Shown here one piece after another: positions 36,733 to 47,534 of a stretch of 64,000 nucleotides of DNA. The stretch is from Proteus terrae. Its GTDB lineage: Bacteria; Pseudomonadota; Gammaproteobacteria; Enterobacterales; Enterobacteriaceae. The notes below the pieces were generated by a model. The model saw only the letters and a list, made by a program, of their open reading frames with translations, had not been told where the DNA came from and did no database searches. The DNA lies in contig NZ_PENS01000010.1 of the NCBI RefSeq assembly GCF_003144325.1, positions 62,001-126,000 on the forward strand, read 5' to 3'. Positions within the stretch are counted from its first letter, which is position 1; each line of letters starts with the position of its first letter. The position numbers and the translations under genes were made by a program.

Positions 36733-37070
36733 GTAATTCTTCTACTTTAGGCCGTACTGGCATACAGGATTGGTTATTCCTTCGTGCCTCAGCCATTATT
36801 ATCGTTTTATACGTTCTTTATCTTGTGGGATTTATTGCTACAACAGAAATAACCTATGAGGTATGGCGCGGATTCTTTAGCTCATCCTTAACCAAAGTGT
36901 TCACCATCTTGACTCTGCTTTCTATTCTTATTCACGCGTGGATCGGAATGTGGCAAGTGTTAACGGACTATATTAAACCGCTGGCATTACGTCTGACTTT
37001 ACAACTGATTATTGTTGTTGCGCTGTTGGTTTATCTTATTTATGGAACAATTGTGGTGTGGGGTGTGTAA
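36726..37070 (+). CDS. sdhD: Succinate dehydrogenase membrane anchor subunit
   Basis: Second membrane anchor of complex II, 114 residues with three helices. [18 protein letters not shown] at the N-terminus and [13 protein letters not shown] in the loop match E. coli SdhD, including residues near heme and quinone. The ATG overlaps the end of sdhC, indicating coupled translation. Confidence 0.97.
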   Translation: MVSNSSTLGRTGIQDWLFLRASAIIIVLYVLYLVGFIATTEITYEVWRGFFSSSLTKVFTILTLLSILIHAWIGMWQVLTDYIKPLALRLTLQLIIVVALLVYLIYGTIVVWGV

Positions 37071-38836
37071 TGAATCTGCCAGTAAGAGAGTTTGATGCTG
37101 TTGTTATTGGTGCGGGTGGCGCAGGTATGCGTGCCGCTTTACAGATTTCTCAAATGGGTCTGTCTTGTGCACTGATTTCTAAAGTTTTTCCTACTCGTTC
37201 TCATACTGTTTCCGCTCAAGGTGGTATCACTGTTGCACTCGGTAATACCCATGAGGATAACTGGGAATGGCACATGTACGATACGGTAAAAGGTTCCGAC
37301 TATATTGGTGACCAAGACGCTATCGAATATATGTGTAAAACCGGCCCTGAAGCAATTTTAGAGCTGGAACATATGGGACTCCCGTTTTCTCGTCTAGATG
37401 ATGGCCGTATTTATCAACGTCCATTTGGTGGTCAGTCAAAAAACTTTGGTGGTGAACAAGCTGCACGTACAGCTGCTGCCGCTGACCGTACTGGGCATGC
37501 ATTGTTACATACCCTTTATCAGCAAAATTTAAAAAATCACACAACCATCTTTTCAGAGTGGTATTCACTGGATTTAGTGAAAAACCAAGATGGCGATATT
37601 GTCGGTTGTACTGCAATCTGCATCGAAACGGGTGAAGTCGTTTATTTCAAAGCAAACGCCACGATTTTAGCGACTGGCGGTGCGGGGCGTATTTACCAGT
37701 CAACTACAAATGCGCATATCAACACCGGTGATGGTGTAGGCATGGCGGTTCGCGCAGGTGTTCCTCTGCAAGATATGGAAATGTGGCAATTCCACCCAAC
37801 TGGTATTGCGGGTGCAGGTGTGTTAGTAACTGAAGGTTGTCGTGGTGAAGGCGGATATCTGTTGAATAAAGACGGTGAACGCTTTATGGAACGTTATGCA
37901 CCAAACGCCAAAGACCTTGCTGGTCGTGATGTGGTTGCACGTTCAATCATGATTGAAATTCGTGAAGGTCGTGGTTGTGATGGCCCTTGGGGTCCTCATG
38001 CGAAATTGAAACTCGACCATCTGGGTAAAGAAGTTCTTGAGTCTCGTTTACCGGGTATTCTTGATCTTTCTCGTACTTTCGCACACGTTGACCCAGTTAA
38101 AGAGCCAATCCCTGTTATACCTACATGTCACTATATGATGGGTGGTATTCCAACAAAAGTAACGGGTCAAGCTATTCGTGTGAACGAGAAAGGCGAGGAC
38201 GTTGTTATTCCTGGATTGTTCGCAGTCGGTGAAATTGCTTGTGTATCTGTTCATGGTGCAAACCGCTTAGGTGGTAACTCACTGTTAGACCTCGTGGTAT
38301 TTGGTCGTTCAGCAGGGGTTCACTTAAAAGAGTCATTAATGGAACAAGGTACTATGCGTGATGCGAGCGATTCTGATGTTGAAGCTGCATTAACGCGCTT
38401 AAATCGCTGGGAAAACAACCGTTCTGGTGAAGATCCAGTTGAGATCCGTAAAGCACTGCAATCTTGTATGCAACATAACTTCTCGGTATTCCGTGAAGGT
38501 GATGCAATGGCTAAAGGCTTAGAAGAACTGAAAGTTATTCGTGAGCGCTTACAAAATGCACGACTGGATGATAATTCAAGTGAGTTTAATACACAGCGTA
38601 TTGAGTGCTTAGAATTAGACAACCTGATGGAAACTGCTTATGCCACTGCGGTGTCTGCAAACTTCCGTACAGAAAGTCGTGGAGCTCATAGCCGTTTCGA
38701 TTTCCCAGAGCGTGATGATGCGAACTGGTTATGTCATACATTATATCAACCGCAAACCGAAACAATGACACGACGTGAAGTCAATATGCAGCCAAAACTG
38801 CGTGAAGCCTTCCCACCAAAAGTGCGTACATATTAA
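37070..38836 (+). CDS. sdhA: Succinate dehydrogenase flavoprotein subunit
   Basis: Catalytic subunit oxidising succinate to fumarate. The FAD loop GAGGAG is at residues 14-19 and His45 (in SHTVSAQGG) is the site of covalent FAD. Substrate residues lie in HPTGIAG and [13 protein letters not shown]. The ATG at 37070 overlaps the sdhD stop (TAATG) and gives 588 residues, the E. coli length. An in-frame GTG at 37058 was rejected. Confidence 0.98.
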   Translation: MNLPVREFDAVVIGAGGAGMRAALQISQMGLSCALISKVFPTRSHTVSAQGGITVALGNTHEDNWEWHMYDTVKGSDYIGDQDAIEYMCKTGPEAILELEHMGLPFSRLDDGRIYQRPFGGQSKNFGGEQAARTAAAADRTGHALLHTLYQQNLKNHTTIFSEWYSLDLVKNQDGDIVGCTAICIETGEVVYFKANATILATGGAGRIYQSTTNAHINTGDGVGMAVRAGVPLQDMEMWQFHPTGIAGAGVLVTEGCRGEGGYLLNKDGERFMERYAPNAKDLAGRDVVARSIMIEIREGRGCDGPWGPHAKLKLDHLGKEVLESRLPGILDLSRTFAHVDPVKEPIPVIPTCHYMMGGIPTKVTGQAIRVNEKGEDVVIPGLFAVGEIACVSVHGANRLGGNSLLDLVVFGRSAGVHLKESLMEQGTMRDASDSDVEAALTRLNRWENNRSGEDPVEIRKALQSCMQHNFSVFREGDAMAKGLEELKVIRERLQNARLDDNSSEFNTQRIECLELDNLMETAYATAVSANFRTESRGAHSRFDFPERDDANWLCHTLYQPQTETMTRREVNMQPKLREAFPPKVRTY

Positions 38837-38870
38837 TTAGCGGTGTTATTGAAGTTGCGGAGACTTAAAT

Positions 38871-39587
38871 ATGAAACTTGAATTTTCGATTTATCGTTAC
38901 AATCCCGACGTTGATAATGCGCCGCATATGCAAGATTACACCCTCGAAGTTCCTGAAGGGCGTGACATGATGCTGTTGGATGCATTAATTCAGCTAAAGG
39001 AAAAAGATCCTACCTTATCGTTCCGTCGTTCTTGTCGTGAAGGTGTTTGCGGCTCTGATGGCGTGAACATGAATGGTAAAAATGGTTTGGCTTGTATCAC
39101 ACCTATTTCATCTTTACAGAAAGGAAGTAAGAAAATTGTGATCAGACCGTTACCCGGTTTACCAGTAATTCGTGATTTAATAGTGGATATGACTCAGTTC
39201 TATACACAGTATGAGAAAATTCGTCCGTATTTAATTAATAATGGCAAAAATCCTCCTGCTCGTGAGAACTTACAGTCACCAGAACAGCGTGAAAAGCTTG
39301 ATGGGCTTTACGATTGTATCCTTTGTGCTTGTTGTTCAACCTCTTGCCCATCATTCTGGTGGAATCCAGATAAGTTTATCGGGCCTGCTGGATTGCTAGC
39401 GGCTTATCGTTTCTTGATTGATAGTCGCGATACAGAAACTGAATCTCGTCTTGATGATCTTAACGATGCGTTCAGTGTGTTCCGTTGTCACGGCATCATG
39501 AACTGTGTCAGCGTATGTCCTAAAGGACTCAATCCAACAAAAGCGATTGGTCATATTAAGTCAATGTTGTTAAAACGTAGTGCATAA
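38871..39587 (+). CDS. sdhB: Succinate dehydrogenase iron-sulfur subunit
   Basis: Electron-transfer subunit with three clusters, 238 residues. The [2Fe-2S] ligands are Cys55, Cys60, Asp63 and Cys75, with the unusual Asp ligand kept as in E. coli. The [4Fe-4S] and [3Fe-4S] ligands lie in CILCACCSTSCP and CHGIMNCVSVCPKG. Ends the sdh part of the operon; a 245-base structured gap leads to sucA. Confidence 0.98.
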   Translation: MKLEFSIYRYNPDVDNAPHMQDYTLEVPEGRDMMLLDALIQLKEKDPTLSFRRSCREGVCGSDGVNMNGKNGLACITPISSLQKGSKKIVIRPLPGLPVIRDLIVDMTQFYTQYEKIRPYLINNGKNPPARENLQSPEQREKLDGLYDCILCACCSTSCPSFWWNPDKFIGPAGLLAAYRFLIDSRDTETESRLDDLNDAFSVFRCHGIMNCVSVCPKGLNPTKAIGHIKSMLLKRSA

Positions 39588-39593
39588 AATAAT

Positions 39594-39830
39594 AACCGCC
39601 CTAAAATAGTTAGGGCGGTTAATGGAAAAACTAAGTTAGACGTTTGCGGTAAAAATAGTAAGGCACCTTTAAACACTGTAAGACAGTGCTTAAAGGTTCC
39701 TTGAGAGCTAAAGCTCCATATTTAAAGAACCTGCGAGATAGCGGGTCATAAGAGAACCTTGCAATCGACACCGTTTAATCACGGTATTAGTTATCCACGG
39801 CGAACTAAAGCTGTATAGCTTAAGGGATCA
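39594..39830 (+). other. Multi-hairpin leader between sdhB and sucA
   Basis: Several stems follow one another: AACCGCCCTA/TAGGGCGGTT (39594-39620); a 19-bp stem with two mismatches (39661-39679 with 39683-39701); GAGC/GCTC; ACCTGC/GCGGGT; ACCGT/ACGGT; and AAGCT/AGCTT just before the ribosome-binding site. None has a proper T run. The stretch could separate sdh and suc mRNAs by processing, or control sucA translation. No known class was recognised. Confidence 0.6.
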
Positions 39831-39832
39831 TA

Positions 39833-42637
39833 ATGCAGAACGGCGCAATGAAGGACTGGCTAGAATCAACTTTTCTAGCAGGAGAGAATCAGTCTTACAT
39901 AGAAGATATCTATGAAGATTACCTAACTGACCCAAACTCTGTTGACGAAAGTTGGAGAGAGATTTTTCAACAACTGCCCGCAAGTCAAGGCATAGAACAG
40001 TCGCATTCTCAAACCCGCGACTACTTCAGACGCCTCGCAAAAGAATCCACTCGATATCATACCTCGGTAAGCGATCCGGCAATGGACTCAAAACAAGTTA
40101 AAGTTTTGCAGCTCATAAATGCCTTCCGTTTTCGTGGTCACCAAAACGCTAATCTCGACCCGCTTGGTTTATGGAAACAAGAATCTGTTCCAGATTTAGA
40201 TCCTGCTTTCCATAATCTAACTAAAGAAGACTTTGAAGAAACCTTCAACGTCGGTTCTTTTGCTATCGGCAAAGAAACGATGAAATTAGGTGATTTATAT
40301 GAAGCACTGAAGCGCATTTACTGTGGTTCAATTGGTGCTGAATATATGCATATCACTAATACTGAAGAAAAACGTTGGCTACAACAACGTTTAGAATCAG
40401 TAAATGTTGCAGATCAATTCACTAAAGAAGAAAAGTTACGCTTCCTGACAGAGCTAACGGCAGCTGAAGGTTTAGAGCGCTATTTAGGTGCAAAATTCCC
40501 GGGTGCAAAACGCTTCTCTTTAGAAGGTGGTGATGCATTAGTTCCGATGTTAAAAGATTTAATTCGCCATGCAGGTAAACAAGACACTCGTGAAGTGGTT
40601 CTTGGTATGGCGCACCGCGGACGTTTAAACGTTCTGGTTAATATCCTAGGTAAAAAACCAGCTGATTTATTTGATGAATTTGCGGGTATTCATAAAGAAC
40701 ATTTGGGAACCGGTGACGTTAAATATCACCAAGGTTTCTCATCTGACTTTGCGACTGAAGGGGCTCAAGTCCACCTCGCATTAGCCTTTAACCCATCTCA
40801 CCTAGAGATTGTTAGCCCAGTTGTAATTGGTTCTGTGCGTGCTCGTCGTGATCGCTTAGATGAAGCGCGTAGCAATATGGTTCTTCCTATCACTATTCAT
40901 GGTGATGCGGCAGTAACAGGTCAAGGTGTTGTACAAGAAACCTTGAACATGTCTCAAGCGCGCGGTTATGAAGTAGGTGGTACAGTTCGTATTGTTATCA
41001 ATAACCAAGTTGGTTTTACGACTTCAAATCCAAAAGATGCCCGTTCAACACAATATTGTACTGATATTGTGAAAATGGTTCAGGCTCCAATTTTCCACGT
41101 TAATGCAGATGATCCTGAAGCGGTAGCTTTTGTGACTCGCTTAGCATTGGATTTCCGTAATACCTTTAAACGCGATGTTATGATTGATCTCGTTTGTTAC
41201 CGTCGTCATGGTCATAACGAAGCGGATGAACCAAATGCAACTCAGCCTCTGATGTATCAAAAAATCAAAAAACATCCAACACCACGTAAAATTTATGCGG
41301 ATAAACTGGTTGCTCAATCACTGCTTGATGCCAATGATGTGACTGAACTGGTTAATCTTTATCGTGATGCGCTGGATCGTGGTGACTGTGTTGTTGAAGA
41401 GTACCGTCCAATGGGTCTGCATTCTTACACATGGGAACCGTATTTGAATCATGAATGGAATGAAGAATACCCACATAAAGTAGAAAAAGCGCGTTTACAA
41501 GATTTAGCGCGTCGAGTGAGTACCGTTCCTTCAGAAATCGTGATGCAATCTCGTGTTGAGAAAATTTATGCTGACCGTGCTGTTATGGCTGAAGGTGAGA
41601 AACTACTCGATTGGGGTGCCGCAGAAACATTAGCGTATGCGACTTTAGTTGACCAAGGTATCACCATTCGTCTTTCTGGCGAAGATGCGGGACGAGGTAC
41701 ATTCTTCCATCGTCATGCGGTTATTCATAACCAAACAAATGGTTCTGTTTATGTACCATTAGCCAATGTTCATAATGCTCAAGGACAATTTAATGTCTGG
41801 GACTCTGTATTAACAGAGGAAGCTGTACTTGCGTTTGAATATGGTTATGCCACAACAGAACCTCGCGGTTTAACAATTTGGGAAGCACAATTTGGTGACT
41901 TCGCAAACGTTGCCCAAGTAGTTATCGACCAATTTATTAGCTCTGGTGAGCAAAAATGGGGTCGTATGTGTGGGTTAGTCATGCTGTTACCGCACGGCTA
42001 TGAAGGCCAAGGCCCAGAGCACTCCTCTGCACGCTTAGAACGTTATCTGCAACTGTGTGCAGAACAAAATATGCAGGTTTGTGTGCCATCAACTCCGGCT
42101 CAGGTTTACCATATGTTACGCCGTCAAGCGTTACGTGGTATGCGTCGCCCACTTATCGTAATGTCACCAAAATCACTGTTACGTCATCCATTAGCGGTTT
42201 CTGAATTGGATGAATTAGCAAATGGTAAATTCTTACCTGTCATTGGTGAAATGGATGATTTAAAACCTGCTGATGTGAAACGTGTTGTGATGTGTTCAGG
42301 TAAGGTTTACTACGATTTATTAGAACAGCGTCGTGCTAATGAGCAAAATAACGTTGCTATTATTCGTATTGAACAACTGTATCCATTCCCACACGAAGAT
42401 ATGGCGCAAATTCTCGCACCTTATGCTCATGTAAAAGAGTTTATTTGGTGCCAAGAAGAGCCTCTGAATCAAGGTGCTTGGTACTGTAGTCAGCATAACT
42501 TCCGTGATGCTATTCCAGCAGGCGCAACATTACGTTATGCAGGACGCCCTGCATCAGCCTCTCCAGCAGTTGGTTATACCTCTGTTCATCAGGAGCAACA
42601 AAAAGCTCTGGTTGAAGACGCACTGAAAGTTGAATAA
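39833..42637 (+). CDS. sucA: 2-oxoglutarate dehydrogenase E1 component
   Basis: Thiamine-diphosphate-dependent decarboxylase of the 2-oxoglutarate dehydrogenase complex, 934 residues (E. coli 933). Segments FNPSHLEIV, HGDAAVTGQG and GTVRIVINNQVGFTT belong to the ThDP site, and the C-terminal part has the transketolase-like second half (GEDAGRGTFFHRHAV). Followed 13 bases later by sucB. Confidence 0.98.
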   Translation: MQNGAMKDWLESTFLAGENQSYIEDIYEDYLTDPNSVDESWREIFQQLPASQGIEQSHSQTRDYFRRLAKESTRYHTSVSDPAMDSKQVKVLQLINAFRFRGHQNANLDPLGLWKQESVPDLDPAFHNLTKEDFEETFNVGSFAIGKETMKLGDLYEALKRIYCGSIGAEYMHITNTEEKRWLQQRLESVNVADQFTKEEKLRFLTELTAAEGLERYLGAKFPGAKRFSLEGGDALVPMLKDLIRHAGKQDTREVVLGMAHRGRLNVLVNILGKKPADLFDEFAGIHKEHLGTGDVKYHQGFSSDFATEGAQVHLALAFNPSHLEIVSPVVIGSVRARRDRLDEARSNMVLPITIHGDAAVTGQGVVQETLNMSQARGYEVGGTVRIVINNQVGFTTSNPKDARSTQYCTDIVKMVQAPIFHVNADDPEAVAFVTRLALDFRNTFKRDVMIDLVCYRRHGHNEADEPNATQPLMYQKIKKHPTPRKIYADKLVAQSLLDANDVTELVNLYRDALDRGDCVVEEYRPMGLHSYTWEPYLNHEWNEEYPHKVEKARLQDLARRVSTVPSEIVMQSRVEKIYADRAVMAEGEKLLDWGAAETLAYATLVDQGITIRLSGEDAGRGTFFHRHAVIHNQTNGSVYVPLANVHNAQGQFNVWDSVLTEEAVLAFEYGYATTEPRGLTIWEAQFGDFANVAQVVIDQFISSGEQKWGRMCGLVMLLPHGYEGQGPEHSSARLERYLQLCAEQNMQVCVPSTPAQVYHMLRRQALRGMRRPLIVMSPKSLLRHPLAVSELDELANGKFLPVIGEMDDLKPADVKRVVMCSGKVYYDLLEQRRANEQNNVAIIRIEQLYPFPHEDMAQILAPYAHVKEFIWCQEEPLNQGAWYCSQHNFRDAIPAGATLRYAGRPASASPAVGYTSVHQEQQKALVEDALKVE

Positions 42638-42650
42638 ATAAGGATAGAAA

Positions 42651-43856
42651 ATGAGTAGTGTAGATATTCTAGTACCGGATCTCCCTGAATCAGTTGCTGA
42701 CGCATCGGTCGCAACTTGGCATAAAAAACCTGGTGATAGCATTCAACGCGATGAAGTGCTGGTTGAAATCGAAACAGATAAAGTTGTTTTAGAAGTACCT
42801 GCAAGTGAAGCAGGTGTTTTAGAGAGTATTCTTGAAGAAGAAGGCGCTACTGTTGGTTCACGCCAATTACTAGGTCGCATTCGTTTAGGTGATAGCACAG
42901 GCATTCCTGCTGATGTGAAACCAGCTCAAGATAGCACTCCAGCACAGCGTCAAAGTGCTGATATTGCTGAAAAAGGCAATAACGATGCATTAAGTCCAAC
43001 TGCGCGTCGCTTAGTGGCTGAACACGATATTAACCCTGCGGATGTGAAAGGCAGTGGTGTAGGCGGACGTTTAACTCGCCAAGATATCGAAGGTCATGTT
43101 GCGAATAAATCAACTACACAACCAGTAGCAGAAGTTCCTCAAGCACTGTTATCTCACCGTAGCGAAAAACGTGTACCAATGACACGTTTACGTAAACGTG
43201 TAGCAGAGCGCTTACTAGAAGCGAAAAACACCACTGCAATGTTGACAACGTTTAACGAAATCAACATGCAGCCAATCAAAGATTTACGTGCTCAGTATGG
43301 TGAAGCATTCGAAAAACGCCACGGTGTACGTTTAGGCTTTATGTCTTTCTACATTAAAGCTGTTGTTGAAGCACTGAAGCGCTATCCAGAAGTGAATGCT
43401 TCTATTGATGGCACTGATGTGGTTTATCACAACTACTTTGATATCAGTATTGCAGTATCAACACCTCGTGGTCTGGTAACGCCAGTATTACGTGATGCAG
43501 ATGCTATGAGCATGGCGGATATTGAGAAGAACATCAAAGCGTTAGCTGTAAAAGGTCGTGACGGTAAGTTAACTGTTGAAGACTTAACAGGTGGTAACTT
43601 CACTATCACAAATGGCGGTGTTTTCGGTTCATTAATGTCAACTCCGATTATCAACCCACCACAAAGTGCCATTTTAGGGATGCATGCAATTAAAGATCGC
43701 CCAATGGCAGTAGACGGTCAGGTTGTTATTCTACCAATGATGTATCTGGCTCTGTCTTATGACCACCGTTTAATTGATGGTCGTGAGTCTGTCGGTTTCT
43801 TAGTAACCGTTAAAGAGATGCTAGAAGATCCAGCTCGTTTATTACTGGATGTATAG
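42651..43856 (+). CDS. sucB: Dihydrolipoyl succinyltransferase E2 component
   Basis: Core of the 2-oxoglutarate dehydrogenase complex, 401 residues (E. coli 405). Lipoyl domain 1-77 with Lys44 in [12 protein letters not shown]1/E3-binding domain about 107-143 ([18 protein letters not shown]); catalytic domain from about 170 with His and Asp in [13 protein letters not shown]. Transcribed with sucA. Confidence 0.98.
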   Translation: MSSVDILVPDLPESVADASVATWHKKPGDSIQRDEVLVEIETDKVVLEVPASEAGVLESILEEEGATVGSRQLLGRIRLGDSTGIPADVKPAQDSTPAQRQSADIAEKGNNDALSPTARRLVAEHDINPADVKGSGVGGRLTRQDIEGHVANKSTTQPVAEVPQALLSHRSEKRVPMTRLRKRVAERLLEAKNTTAMLTTFNEINMQPIKDLRAQYGEAFEKRHGVRLGFMSFYIKAVVEALKRYPEVNASIDGTDVVYHNYFDISIAVSTPRGLVTPVLRDADAMSMADIEKNIKALAVKGRDGKLTVEDLTGGNFTITNGGVFGSLMSTPIINPPQSAILGMHAIKDRPMAVDGQVVILPMMYLALSYDHRLIDGRESVGFLVTVKEMLEDPARLLLDV

Positions 43857-43874
43857 GTAATAAATATCGCTTTT

Positions 43875-43963
43875 AGGCAGGAGATGCTCCTCCTGCCTAC
43901 TTAGCAACAGACACAAGCATCAAAGAAGTACAGTGTGTTCGTGAAGCCAGATCCTTCTGGCTT
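43875..43963 (+). other. Two hairpins between sucB and sucC
   Basis: AGGCAGGAG/CTCCTGCCT (43875-43898) and AAGCCAGA/TCTGGCTT (43944-43963) are perfect stems with loops of 6 and 4 bases. Neither has a T run. They probably affect mRNA stability or partial attenuation within the operon. Confidence 0.65.
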
Positions 43964-44017
43964 ATAGTCAAAAAAATAAGAAAGCCCGACTTTCAACAAG
44001 ATTATGGATAGAACATC

Positions 44018-45184
44018 ATGAATTTACACGAGTATCAGGCAAAACAGCTTTTCACACGGTATGGATTACCAGCACCTGCTGGTTTCGCCTGCTCCACACC
44101 GCGCGAGGCAGAAGAAGCTGCATCAAAAATCGGTCAAGGCCCTTGGGTCGTGAAATGTCAGGTTCACGCGGGTGGACGTGGTAAAGCGGGCGGCGTAAAA
44201 GTCGTTAAATCTAAAGAAGAGATCCGCGCATTTGCTGAACAATGGTTAGGCAAACGTTTAGTCACTTATCAAACAGACGCTAACGGTCAGCCTGTTACAC
44301 AGATTTTGGTTGAAGCAGCCACCGATATCGCTAAAGAGCTTTATCTTGGTGCAGTTGTTGACCGTGGCACCCGTCGCATTGTCTTTATGGCATCAACAGA
44401 AGGCGGCGTTGAAATTGAGAAAGTGGCTGAAGAAACACCTGAGCTTATTCATCGCGCAATTATTGATCCACTGACTGGCCCAATGCCTTATCAGGGAAGA
44501 GAATTAGCATTTAAATTGGGTTTAAAAGGCAAGCAAGTTAGTCAATTTGCTAAAATCTTTATGGGATTAGCCTCTATTTTCTTAGAGCGTGATCTCGCTT
44601 TAATCGAAATTAACCCACTGGTTATTACTAAAGAAGACGATTTGATTTGTCTTGATGGCAAATTAGGCGTAGATAGCAACGCGTTATATCGTCAGCCAGA
44701 AATGCGTGAAATGCACGATCCTTCACAAGAAGATCCTCGTGAAGCACAAGCGGCACAATGGGAACTGAACTACGTTGCATTAGATGGCAATATTGGTTGT
44801 ATGGTTAATGGTGCTGGTTTAGCGATGGGTACAATGGATATCGTTAAACTTCACGGCGGCGAGCCTGCAAACTTCCTCGATGTAGGTGGTGGTGCAACAA
44901 AAGAGCGCGTAACTGAAGCATTTAAGATTATTTTGTCAGATGAAAATGTCAGCGCTGTATTAGTCAACATTTTCGGCGGTATTGTTCGTTGTGACTTAAT
45001 CGCAGATGGTATTATTGGCGCAGTTGAAGAAGTTGGCGTTAATGTTCCTGTGGTTGTTCGTCTTGAAGGAAACAATGCAGAGTTAGGCACCAAAAAATTA
45101 GCAGATAGTGGATTAAATATTATCGCTGCTAAAAGCTTAACGGATGCCGCGAAACAAGTTGTTGCAGCAGCGGAGGCAAAATAA
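44018..45184 (+). CDS. sucC: Succinyl-CoA synthetase beta subunit
   Basis: ATP-grasp subunit, 388 residues, that forms ATP from ADP as succinyl-CoA is converted to succinate. The start [12 protein letters not shown], nucleotide-binding segment [17 protein letters not shown], and phosphate loop [10 protein letters not shown] are conserved. Overlaps sucD by one base (TAATG). Confidence 0.98.
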   Translation: MNLHEYQAKQLFTRYGLPAPAGFACSTPREAEEAASKIGQGPWVVKCQVHAGGRGKAGGVKVVKSKEEIRAFAEQWLGKRLVTYQTDANGQPVTQILVEAATDIAKELYLGAVVDRGTRRIVFMASTEGGVEIEKVAEETPELIHRAIIDPLTGPMPYQGRELAFKLGLKGKQVSQFAKIFMGLASIFLERDLALIEINPLVITKEDDLICLDGKLGVDSNALYRQPEMREMHDPSQEDPREAQAAQWELNYVALDGNIGCMVNGAGLAMGTMDIVKLHGGEPANFLDVGGGATKERVTEAFKIILSDENVSAVLVNIFGGIVRCDLIADGIIGAVEEVGVNVPVVVRLEGNNAELGTKKLADSGLNIIAAKSLTDAAKQVVAAAEAK

Positions 45185-46053
45185 TGTCTATTTTAATTGA
45201 TAAGAATACCAAAGTAATTTGCCAAGGCTTCACTGGTAGCCAAGGAACATTCCACTCTGAACAAGCTATTGCTTATGGTACGCAAATGGTCGGTGGTGTT
45301 ACGCCGGGTAAAGGCGGTACTACGCACTTAGGTTTACCTGTATTCAATACAGTTCGTGAAGCAGTTGAAGCAACAGGTGCGACTGCGACAGTTATCTATG
45401 TACCCGCACCATTTTGTAAAGATTCAATCTTAGAAGCGATTGATGCAGGTATCAAACTAATTATTACTATTACAGAAGGTATTCCTACACTGGATATGCT
45501 GACTGTTAAAGTTAAATTAGATGAAGCTGGCGTACGTATGATTGGCCCTAACTGTCCGGGTGTTATCACTCCGGGTGAATGTAAGATTGGCATTATGCCA
45601 GGTCATATTCACTTACCAGGTAAAGTTGGTATTGTATCTCGTTCAGGTACATTAACTTATGAAGCTGTTAAGCAAACAACGGATGTTGGTTTAGGTCAAT
45701 CAACCTGTGTTGGTATTGGTGGAGACCCAATTCCGGGTTCTAACTTTATTGATATTCTTAAGCTATTCCAAGAAGATCCACAAACAGAAGCGATTGTGAT
45801 GATCGGCGAAATTGGTGGTACAGCGGAAGAAGAAGCGGCTGCTTATATCAAAGATCACGTCACTAAGCCTGTAGTCGGTTATATCGCAGGTGTAACAGCG
45901 CCTAAAGGCAAACGTATGGGACATGCGGGTGCAATTATTGCTGGTGGTAAAGGCACTGCGGATGAGAAATTCGCTGCCCTTGAAGCTGCAGGTGTTAAAA
46001 CAGTTCGTAGCTTAGCCGATATCGGTGAAGCGATTAAATCACTGATCAAATAA
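45184..46053 (+). CDS. sucD: Succinyl-CoA synthetase alpha subunit
   Basis: CoA-binding subunit carrying the phosphohistidine, 289 residues. The Rossmann CoA site reads [14 protein letters not shown] near residue 13, and the active-site His is in [11 protein letters not shown] near 247. Last gene of the operon, followed by a terminator. Confidence 0.98.
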   Translation: MSILIDKNTKVICQGFTGSQGTFHSEQAIAYGTQMVGGVTPGKGGTTHLGLPVFNTVREAVEATGATATVIYVPAPFCKDSILEAIDAGIKLIITITEGIPTLDMLTVKVKLDEAGVRMIGPNCPGVITPGECKIGIMPGHIHLPGKVGIVSRSGTLTYEAVKQTTDVGLGQSTCVGIGGDPIPGSNFIDILKLFQEDPQTEAIVMIGEIGGTAEEEAAAYIKDHVTKPVVGYIAGVTAPKGKRMGHAGAIIAGGKGTADEKFAALEAAGVKTVRSLADIGEAIKSLIK

Positions 46054-46093
46054 GTAACAATTCTGTTAATAATTTCAGATTGATACTATCTCG

Positions 46094-46128
46094 AATGCCA
46101 GTTTCTAAAAAAAGAGCTGGCATTTTTT
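46094..46128 (+). terminator. Terminator of the sdh-suc operon
   Basis: AATGCCAG and CTGGCATT pair around an A-rich loop and are followed by six T. In E. coli the 3' end of sucD releases the sRNA SdhX; a similar product here is possible but not shown. Confidence 0.9.
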
Positions 46129-47534
46129 ATTTTTAGTTTCATTTAAAAAGCTATATCAATAGCTAATATTGTAATTAACACATCAATACCCCACCTAAAT
46201 TTATTCTAACAAACTGTTTTATATTGTTTTTTTAAGTTGATCTGTGTGTGCGAAATATTATTTCTCTATTTATTAACTTTCTTGTGGTGCCTAAAAGTAA
46301 TGATATAAGCAATGAATAGATACCCAGGATTGTTAAAAATAATATTTTAAATGCATGTTTTAGTAAAAAAGAATATTAGCAGAAAAAATGAACCTCTATT
46401 TTATGCTGTTCGCAATATAGGTACTTCTATCAATATAGTAATAATTAGCTTTAAACCTGTACTAGGATCACGCTGTAACACTGATTTTTACTAAGGAAAT
46501 GGGCTTTTAAACATGTTAATGAATGAGTAAGGAGTAGGGGAGATAAGGTCTTTAATAGCAAAAAATATCTTTTCATTATGTTAGAACATCAAAATGACGA
46601 TTAAAGGGGAATTATGATCTCCTTATTACTATAAGAATTGATAATAAGAAGTTGGTTAGTATCTTGAAAATCACTTTGTTTGAATACGAAAACACAATGA
46701 AAGCTTTTTTATTTTTTCTTGCAATTTTTCAATAAATGACTTGTTTTTGTTTTCTATCTATTTGATTTTAAAAGTTATTTTTTATTGCATTAATGGCGAT
46801 TTTACGTTCTATTTGTTAGATACAGATTTATTGCACTTAATTTATCTAGAATAAAAGAGAAACTAAAAAATAAATAATATTAAAAATTGATAATCCATAT
46901 TGGACTTTTTATATATCTTGATTAGATAAAATAATAGAGTGATTTTTTTATATTTACATTTTTGTAAATTTCAACTTATTAATTAATAGATTATTTTTTT
47001 AAAATATTTATTATTTACCTGCAAAAAAATGAAATTGATATTAAAATTAATAAAACACAATTAAAAGTGTTTATTTTTAAGTCTTTTATGAAAATAAAAA
47101 GTTAATTTTATTATGGAAAATATAAGGAGGTAAATTACACTTAAAAATAAAAACAACATTGCATTAACACAATGGTAACTATTGGGTAATTTATTCGCAA
47201 CTAGTTAACATCAAAGTGTTTTTTTGATGTGGGTCAAGTTATTAATTGTGGCAAAAATTTCTGAATATGCTTAAATTGGCACACGATCAAATATGCTATT
47301 ACAAACCTAAAAGTCGTATTGTTGACCTAAGCTCAGAATTCAAATCTGGGTCACGCAAAATATATTTATTATATGTAAATATAAGCGTACTATTTGTAAG
47401 GTATTGTGTTTTTGGTCTTTAATATTCGTTGTTGTTTTTAGAGGCATTTATTGCTGGTAGTTATGAGGCTTTATAATTTAATAAAGTCGGGTTGCCGCAA
47501 GTCGGTGTCTTCCTGCTAGGAGCAAGGAGTCAAG
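46129..47534. other. 1.4-kb non-coding stretch between sucD and cydA
   Basis: No reading frame of 60 codons or more with gene-like features was found. The stretch is extremely AT-rich, with the only clear signal an FNR-type box at 47224-47237 in front of cydA. In E. coli the mng genes lie here, and none is present. AAGGAG before the cydA ATG is a good ribosome-binding site. Confidence 0.6.
47224..47237. promoter_or_regulatory. FNR box upstream of cydA
   Basis: TTGAT-GTGG-GTCAA matches the FNR consensus TTGAT-N4-ATCAA with one change. It lies about 300 bases upstream of the cydA ATG. E. coli cydAB is controlled by FNR and ArcA. Confidence 0.75.

Noticed and set aside
46129-47500. Possible prophage or insertion-sequence remnant
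   Set aside because: No transposase-like frame, terminal repeats or target duplication could be seen.
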